Shown one piece after another: positions 7,311 through 11,779 of a stretch of 11,779 bases of DNA. The position numbers were made by a program, and so were the translations under genes. The notes under the pieces were generated by a model. That model saw only the letters and a list, made by a program, of their open reading frames with translations. It ran no database searches and was not told the DNA's origin. This DNA is from JAKLQJ01 sp964534135. Lineage in GTDB: Bacteria; Elusimicrobiota; Elusimicrobia; Elusimicrobiales; UBA9959. The stretch spans positions 1 through 11,779 of the forward strand of contig CAZHQC010000075.1 in assembly GCA_964534135.1 (NCBI GenBank), in the 5' to 3' direction. Positions within the stretch are counted from its first letter, which is position 1, and each line of letters starts with the position of its first letter.

Positions 7311-7422
7311 TAGAAAGCAGCAAGTAGAAAATAATAAAAACCAGGAGGCAAGACCTCAGAAACAAGAAACAAGATTTATAAAGGCATTCCCTATATCTCT
7401 AATTTCTGATATCTGATTTCTG
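7311..7422. repeat. Convergent heptamer-repeat element before GH57 gene
   Basis: From 7311 to 7373 the sequence keeps a 7-nt period through nine degenerate purine-rich units (TAGAAAG, CAGCAAG, TAGAAAA ... AAACAAG, AAACAAG). After a 21-nt spacer come four pyrimidine-rich units at 7395-7422 (ATCTCTA, ATTTCTG, ATATCTG, ATTTCTG). The layout matches the element before glgC, including exactly four right-hand units. It occupies almost the whole glgC-GH57 gap and leaves no obvious ribosome binding site for the next gene. Confidence 0.7.
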
Positions 7423-7432
7423 TAATTTGATT

Positions 7433-9730
7433 ATGAAAACAAAATTCTTCTGCGCGCATGGACATTTCTATCAGCCACCCAGGGAAAACCCTTGGCTGAA
7501 ACATATAGAAAAAGAGGACTCCGCCTCTCCTTTTGAAAATTGGAATCAAAAAATATTCCATGAATGCTATTTGCCGAATGCCTTTTCTCAAGTTCTTAAT
7601 CCAAGTGGAAAAATATTAAAATTCATAAACAATTATGCTCACATAAATTTTGATTTCGGCCCTACACTCTTAGACTGGCTTGAAAAAGATCATCCCAATG
7701 TTTATATGGCTATCCTCAATGCCGATGCGCAAAGCATAAAAAGCCTGGGCCAAGGCAATGCCATAGCGCAAATTTATAATCATGTAATAATGCCGCTAGC
7801 GACTCTTAAAGACAAAAAAACACAAATTAAATGGAGCCTTGAATATTTTAATTCTAAATTTAAACGCAAATCACTGGGAATGTGGCTGCCCGAAACCGCG
7901 TCCGATGAAGAAACCCTGGAAACGCTTTGTCAAGAGAATATAAAATACACAATACTCTCATCAAATCAAGCTGCGCATTTCCGTCCAATAGGCGAAAAAA
8001 AATGGGAAGTTGCAAATAAAATAAGTTTTGACGATACAAGAGCGTATAGATGGTTTTCAAAGGAACAAAAAGGGAAATTTATCGATATTTTCTTTTATAA
8101 TAAAGAAATTTCAGATTCCATTATAAATAAAATTAATGATACTCAGCACTTTTATGAAATTCTTCAAACAGAATATTCAAAAGATAAAACCCATCAAATA
8201 TTAAGCATAGCTTCAGATGGCGAAAACTATGGCCATCATTTAAAAAATGCGGACATGGGCCTTTCCAAACTTATTGAAAAAATAAAGAAAGAAAAAAAAT
8301 TCCGGATTACGAATTTTGCGGCTTTCCTTGAAGATAATACTCCCACATTTGAAGTTGAAATAATTTCCCCTTCTTCCTGGAGCTGTGAGCATGGCATAGG
8401 AAGATGGCAAGAAAATTGCGGTTGCAGAATAAACCCGCAAATGAAGAGCCAGGAATGGCGAAAGTATCTAAGAAAAGCTTTAGACAAACTTGCTCTAAAA
8501 ATAGATGCTCTTTATGACGAAAAAGGAAAAGAGTATTTCACAAAACCATGGCAAGTCCGAGACAATTACATCATTTGTTCTAAAACCGAACATGCCACTG
8601 AGATAAAAAGATTTCTCACCTTAAACTCTAAAAAAACACTAACCGCTAAAGATACCCGTAATGCTTTAAAACTACTTGATATGCAGAAAGACCGAATGTT
8701 CATGTTCACCAGCTGCGCCTGGTTTTTTGATGATATTACCGATATTCAATCTATAAATGCCATTAAGCATGCTTTAAAAGCCATAGAAACAGCTCAAGCG
8801 CTTGGTAAGGAATTTTATACTGACTTTGAAAATGATATAGCCTTAGCCCAATCAAATATCAAAGGTGTAAATTTACGGCAAATAATAAAAAACCTCTATC
8901 TTTTCAAAAATGATAGTTACAATCAAACCGCTAATTTTGCTTTTTCACTTTTTATGGACACTGTTTTTCCTTTTGAGAAGCAATCAAGATTTCATAATAA
9001 AGTTATAGAAAAAAAGGTTTTAAACTCTGAAAGCTCCGACATAAACCTTTATTTTATAAATACGGAAAATACCGAAACCTTTGAGCAGACTGAATTTTTC
9101 GCGTTTGTTTCGGTAAATCAAAAAAAAGTTCTAAAATGTTCGCTTCTCAAATGTGAAAATATGGAAGAATTTAATGAACTTTGCAACTCTGCCAAAAATA
9201 ATTTCAAGAAATTTGAAAATGATTTAAAAGAAAAAAATGCCAAGCTATACGACTTCTCTAATCTTCATGAAAACAATAAAGTTATATTCAAAACGCTTAT
9301 GCAACAACCTGAAGAAGAAAATGCCCATTCAACAATGTATCATTGGCTGCACATAGTTAAAAACTTTATACCTTCCGAAATCTTATCTAACGATATATTA
9401 AAGACTCTCTGGAATTTAAAAAAATTCTCCTTTAAAGCCGGACATATTCCTTTTAGAGATGAAATAATAAAAGCTTTTATATCCAATTTTGAAATCGTTT
9501 TAATGAAACAAGATCCCGAAATATCAAAAGTGAAAGATTGGCTGAATTATCTGAAAACGGATCCTTATCAAGGCTATATGCTTGAAATAAAAATCATACT
9601 GTTTAATTGGTTAAGCCTTAAGGAAGGTCCTGCTTTTATGAAAAGTGAAGATAAAACATTTCTTAAAACCATAACCGACATAACACATATCTTGGAGATA
9701 AAATTAAAACAGGAGCTTGTTAAAAGATAA
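7433..9730 (+). CDS. GH57 glycosidase with DUF3536 C-terminal region
   Basis: A 765-residue protein of glycoside hydrolase family 57 with the DUF3536 architecture. Family landmarks are HGHFYQPPRE at 10-18 region, GMWLPETASDEE at 149-160 with E154 as predicted nucleophile, SDGENYGHH at 261-269 with D262 as predicted acid/base, and the DUF3536-type WSCEHGIGRW then ENCGC block in the middle. GH57 enzymes act on alpha-glucans (amylase, branching enzyme, glucanotransferase). Specificity of the DUF3536 branch is not established as far as I know, but placement after glgC favours glycogen handling. There is no signal peptide, so it is cytoplasmic. ATG 7433 is chosen because MKTKFFCAHGH begins the conserved domain; a TTG two codons upstream is the alternative. 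No Shine-Dalgarno is visible. The stop is one base before the phoH start. Confidence 0.88.
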   Translation: MKTKFFCAHGHFYQPPRENPWLKHIEKEDSASPFENWNQKIFHECYLPNAFSQVLNPSGKILKFINNYAHINFDFGPTLLDWLEKDHPNVYMAILNADAQSIKSLGQGNAIAQIYNHVIMPLATLKDKKTQIKWSLEYFNSKFKRKSLGMWLPETASDEETLETLCQENIKYTILSSNQAAHFRPIGEKKWEVANKISFDDTRAYRWFSKEQKGKFIDIFFYNKEISDSIINKINDTQHFYEILQTEYSKDKTHQILSIASDGENYGHHLKNADMGLSKLIEKIKKEKKFRITNFAAFLEDNTPTFEVEIISPSSWSCEHGIGRWQENCGCRINPQMKSQEWRKYLRKALDKLALKIDALYDEKGKEYFTKPWQVRDNYIICSKTEHATEIKRFLTLNSKKTLTAKDTRNALKLLDMQKDRMFMFTSCAWFFDDITDIQSINAIKHALKAIETAQALGKEFYTDFENDIALAQSNIKGVNLRQIIKNLYLFKNDSYNQTANFAFSLFMDTVFPFEKQSRFHNKVIEKKVLNSESSDINLYFINTENTETFEQTEFFAFVSVNQKKVLKCSLLKCENMEEFNELCNSAKNNFKKFENDLKEKNAKLYDFSNLHENNKVIFKTLMQQPEEENAHSTMYHWLHIVKNFIPSEILSNDILKTLWNLKKFSFKAGHIPFRDEIIKAFISNFEIVLMKQDPEISKVKDWLNYLKTDPYQGYMLEIKIILFNWLSLKEGPAFMKSEDKTFLKTITDITHILEIKLKQELVKR

Positions 9731-9731
9731 T

Positions 9732-10694
9732 ATGAACGCAAAAAAATTCGCGCTTAAAACAACCGAAGAGGCCATTTGTGTTTTAGGACCTCAAGATATG
9801 AAGTTGAAACTCATTGAAAAAAAATTAAATATTTCAATATTTGTAAGACATAGCCGCAAGGATGAAACGGTAACTTTGACCCTGCGAGGTTCCAATTCAA
9901 ATGTAGATAAAGCTATCCGTTATATTAGACAAACCATAAGCGAATATAAATCTGTAAGCGCCATTGCATTTCCAAATAAGAGAGACCTTTTAACTCAAGA
10001 CATGAAATTACCTGAAAATGCCATTTATAAAACAGAATATGGCGAACTCATTTTTCCAAGAGGAAAAACTCAAAGCGCCTATATTAAAGATATCCTATCC
10101 GCCGACATGGTTATATCCATAGGGCCGGCCGGAACCGGAAAAACATTTTTAGCCGCTGCTTGCGCCTTAAAACATCTTCAAGAGCGCAAGGTTAAAAGAA
10201 TAATTATTACACGGCCCATAGTTGAAGCCGGAGAAAATCTGGGATTTTTGCCCGGGGATATTGAAGATAAGGTGTATCCTTATCTCAGACCTCTTTATGA
10301 CGCTTTTTATACGCTTTTAGGCGCGGAAAAATTCAGAGAACTCCGTGATGAAAATATAATAGAAACAGTCCCTCTAGCTTATATGCGAGGTCGAACCTTG
10401 GAAAATGCCTTTATAATACTGGATGAAGCGCAGAACACCTTACCTGAACAAATAAAAATGTTCCTAACAAGAATGGGTGTTTTTTCTAAAATAGTAATAA
10501 CCGGTGATGTAACTCAAATTGATTTAAAAGAAAAAAACAAATCCGGACTTGTGATAATAAGCAAGATTTTGAAAAACATAAAAAGCATAAAATTCATAAA
10601 ATTTACAGATGAAGATATAGTTAGGCATTCTTTGGTAAAAGCCATAATTCAAGCTTATGATAAATATGAAACGGCGGAAAAAAACCAATGTTAA
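9732..10694 (+). CDS. PhoH-like ATPase (YbeZ type)
   Basis: A 320-residue P-loop ATPase of the PhoH/YbeZ family. An N-terminal KH-like nucleic-acid-binding segment (about 10-75, with IEKKLNISIFVR and LRGSNSNVDKAI) precedes the ATPase core. The core has Walker A GPAGTGKT at 131-138, the family motif TRPIVEAGENLGFLPGD at 160-176, and Walker B IILDEAQN at 228-235. It is probably an RNA-linked ATPase/helicase-like partner of YbeY in ribosome maturation and stress. E. coli YbeZ is 346 residues. ATG 9732 is chosen over an in-frame TTG at 9717; it begins one base after the GH57 stop, implying reinitiation, with AGGAG (9711-9715) too far upstream for ideal spacing. The gene overlaps ybeY by seven bases, the usual phoH-ybeY pairing. 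Confidence 0.95.
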   Translation: MNAKKFALKTTEEAICVLGPQDMKLKLIEKKLNISIFVRHSRKDETVTLTLRGSNSNVDKAIRYIRQTISEYKSVSAIAFPNKRDLLTQDMKLPENAIYKTEYGELIFPRGKTQSAYIKDILSADMVISIGPAGTGKTFLAAACALKHLQERKVKRIIITRPIVEAGENLGFLPGDIEDKVYPYLRPLYDAFYTLLGAEKFRELRDENIIETVPLAYMRGRTLENAFIILDEAQNTLPEQIKMFLTRMGVFSKIVITGDVTQIDLKEKNKSGLVIISKILKNIKSIKFIKFTDEDIVRHSLVKAIIQAYDKYETAEKNQC

Positions 10695-11182
10695 TATCTC
10701 TTTTTTTTAAAACCCCCGCGCCGGCTAATATAAAATCAAAAACAAAGATTTTGAAAACGGTTGCTGAAGAAACATTAAAAAGCATACGAAGCAAAAATCT
10801 GGAGACTTCCATCATATTTGTAAATAACGCTGAAATTAAAAAAATAAATAAAAAGTTTTTGAAAAGAACATATGCCACCGATGTAATAGCTTTCAATTAT
10901 ATCCAACCCAATTCACACCAAACACACTCCCGAGTAGGAGATTTGGCTAAAAGCCAAACTCCGATTCGGGAGAGTGAACCAATTCCCTTTGGTGATGTTT
11001 TTGTCTGTATGGACCAAGCAAAAAAACAAGCTGACTTATTAAAACACTCATTAATTCAAGAATTAGCCATACTCACGGTTCACGGCTGTCTTCATTTAAA
11101 AGGCATGGAAGACGGAACTAAAGCGGAAAAAACCGAAATGGATAAAAAAACCGAACTTTATATCAAAAAATACTTTCCCTAA
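10688..11182 (+). CDS. ybeY: Endoribonuclease / rRNA maturation factor YbeY
   Basis: A 164-residue YbeY (UPF0054) metalloprotein required in other bacteria for 16S rRNA 3' maturation and ribosome quality control. The metal motif HGCLHLKGMED occupies 132-142, so predicted ligands are H132, H136 and D142; E. coli has His at the third position. Asp there is, from memory, also seen in Bacteroidetes-type YbeY. The conserved TDVIAF (64-69) and FGDV (101-104) blocks are present, but 32 residues lie between F69 and G102 where E. coli has about 13. The excess (about 80-97) is encoded by a DNA palindrome inserted in frame. The ATG overlaps the phoH stop by seven bases, implying coupled translation. A strong terminator follows the stop directly. 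Confidence 0.93.
   Translation: MLISLFFKTPAPANIKSKTKILKTVAEETLKSIRSKNLETSIIFVNNAEIKKINKKFLKRTYATDVIAFNYIQPNSHQTHSRVGDLAKSQTPIRESEPIPFGDVFVCMDQAKKQADLLKHSLIQELAILTVHGCLHLKGMEDGTKAEKTEMDKKTELYIKKYFP
10923..10976. repeat. 54-bp palindromic element inside ybeY
   Basis: The arms 10923-10948 and 10952-10976 pair around the loop AAA (10949-10951). TTTGGCT pairs with AGCCAAA, GGAG with CTCC, CTCCCGA with TCGGGAG allowing one G-T pair, and CAC with GTG, interrupted by one bulge and two mismatches. The 54 bp equal 18 codons, keep the frame open and contain no stop. The patch is also visibly richer in G+C than the rest of ybeY. It resembles palindromic elements that insert into coding genes in other bacteria. 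Confidence 0.75.
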
Positions 11183-11228
11183 AAGGTACCTGTTACCTTT
11201 TTCACAAAGGTAACAGGTACCTTTTTTT
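11182..11228 (+). terminator. Rho-independent terminator after ybeY
   Basis: AAAGGTACCTGTTACCTTT (11182-11200), loop TTCAC, and the exact reverse complement at 11206-11224 form a perfect 19-bp stem. Seven T's occupy 11222-11228. It starts at the last base of the ybeY stop codon and ends the plus-strand series. Its T-run overlaps the stop of the facing pseudogene. Each arm is itself an inverted repeat (AAAGGTA...TACCTTT), so the structure may derive from a repetitive extragenic palindrome. Confidence 0.88.
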
Positions 11229-11779
11229 ATTTATATCTTCCTAATGTTAAGCCGCTTAAATTTGAGCAAACGGAGGTTTGCCTGTCACCAATTTCTTCTT
11301 CCATATTTTTTGTGACATAGCTACAAAGCTCTTTATCTGTAATAGAGCCATCTCTGTTTTTGTCGACTTCGCCTTTCATACCCAAAAGTAAATAATAAGT
11401 GAAATAACCATGGCCCACTTTTTCAAATTCCAAACTTGCCTGATTGCCTTTTGAACCCGCTCTCCCGGGGATAATATACCATCATTATTTTCATTTTCAA
11501 GTTCAGCTATAATGATAATTTCTGGAGGATTGGCATATTGATAAATTAATTTTTGCGCTTGAGTATAATATTTCTAATTAGACTCTATATTTTCCCATAA
11601 AGCAACAGCCTTATCTTCCATGCCTTTGTCCATATATTTTTCGGCTATGTGATAGTCGTCCTTATCACCGAAAGTCCAACTAAAACCAAATCTTAAAGCA
11701 GTTTGATCATCTTCAATTTTTTCTGAAGATAAATCATAACCCATATCTAAATCAAATGATTTAAAATTAAGCCCTACGC
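11227..11779 (-). pseudogene. Broken outer-membrane-barrel / caspase-like gene (partial)
   Basis: Read on the minus strand from the window edge, an open frame begins in mid-protein with alternating beta-strand residues ending in RFGFSWTFG (about 11777-11667), like the last strands of a PorV-type outer-membrane barrel. A helical repeat-like stretch follows (IAEKYMDKGMEDKAVALWENI), then an in-frame TAG at 11576-11574. The same frame continues with PPEIIIIAELENENNDGILSPGE, the start of an adhesion-like beta domain. At about 11455-11470 homology switches to another frame: GSKGNQASLEFEKVGHGYFTYYLL, a caspase-family (C14) C-terminus, plus a perfect EF-hand loop DKNRDGSITDKE (11364-11329), ending at TAA. 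The caspase His/Cys catalytic part is absent. A stop plus a frame switch with missing domains indicates decay by internal deletion; the 5' part lies beyond the window. Domain names rest on recognition by eye. Confidence 0.65.

Noticed and set aside
6005..7422. The repeated units near glgC considered as a CRISPR array.
   Set aside because: Units are 7 nt, contiguous and degenerate with no spacers of uniform length, and no cas genes are present.
10621..10896. A 91-codon minus-strand open frame with a hydrophobic segment, across the phoH-ybeY junction.
   Set aside because: It is the reverse of Lys/Asn-rich coding sequence, which naturally reads as hydrophobic residues, and both overlapped genes are well supported.
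10916..10994. CACCAAA (10916-10922) and TTTGGTG (10988-10994) as terminal inverted repeats of the ybeY element.
   Set aside because: The right copy encodes the conserved FGD of YbeY, so it predates any insertion; the match is probably chance and the spacing does not fit the 54-bp hairpin.
11574..11576. The in-frame TAG taken as a recoded (read-through) codon.
   Set aside because: All other genes use standard stops and the same gene also has a frame switch with missing domains, so decay or sequencing error is simpler.

Overview
The window is low-GC (roughly mid-30s percent, estimated by eye) bacterial chromosome, mostly housekeeping genes. The cell envelope looks Gram-negative: there is a secreted periplasmic-adaptor-like protein, a NagZ-type enzyme of peptidoglycan recycling, and the end of an outer-membrane barrel protein. 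ThyX instead of ThyA, an ADP-glucose pyrophosphorylase beside a GH57/DUF3536 glycosidase, and a YbeY with Asp as third metal ligand fit an uncultured environmental lineage, perhaps of the Omnitrophota/Elusimicrobiota type. That placement is a guess; no marker here fixes the phylum.

Layout. On the minus strand, read right to left from 3528 to 79, lie mazG, nagZ (4-nt ATGA overlap with mazG) and, after a hairpin, a sodium:solute symporter. A 124-bp divergent control region (3529-3652) separates them from a plus-strand series: thyX, a periplasmic-adaptor-like gene, a chlorite-dismutase-family gene, glgC, a GH57/DUF3536 gene, phoH and ybeY. The series ends at a perfect 19-bp hairpin followed by seven T's. 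Beyond it, on the minus strand, is a broken gene joining the end of an outer-membrane barrel protein to the tail of a caspase-like protein.

How the genes work together. mazG and thyX both concern nucleotide pools and appear to share overlapping divergent promoters. nagZ and the symporter suggest recovery of cell-wall sugars. glgC and the GH57 gene point to alpha-glucan (glycogen) metabolism. phoH-ybeY is the widespread ribosome/RNA quality-control pair, with the start codons of both genes tightly coupled to the upstream stop.

The most notable non-coding structure is repetitive. (i) Two intergenic elements, before glgC and before the GH57 gene, are convergent arrays of degenerate 7-nt units, purine-rich on the left and pyrimidine-rich on the right. 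(ii) A 54-bp palindrome lies inside ybeY and adds 18 codons in frame where the family normally has a short loop. (iii) The terminal hairpin is built from arms that are themselves inverted repeats, as in REP-like elements. I found no rRNA, tRNA, CRISPR array, intact transposase or clear new defence system.
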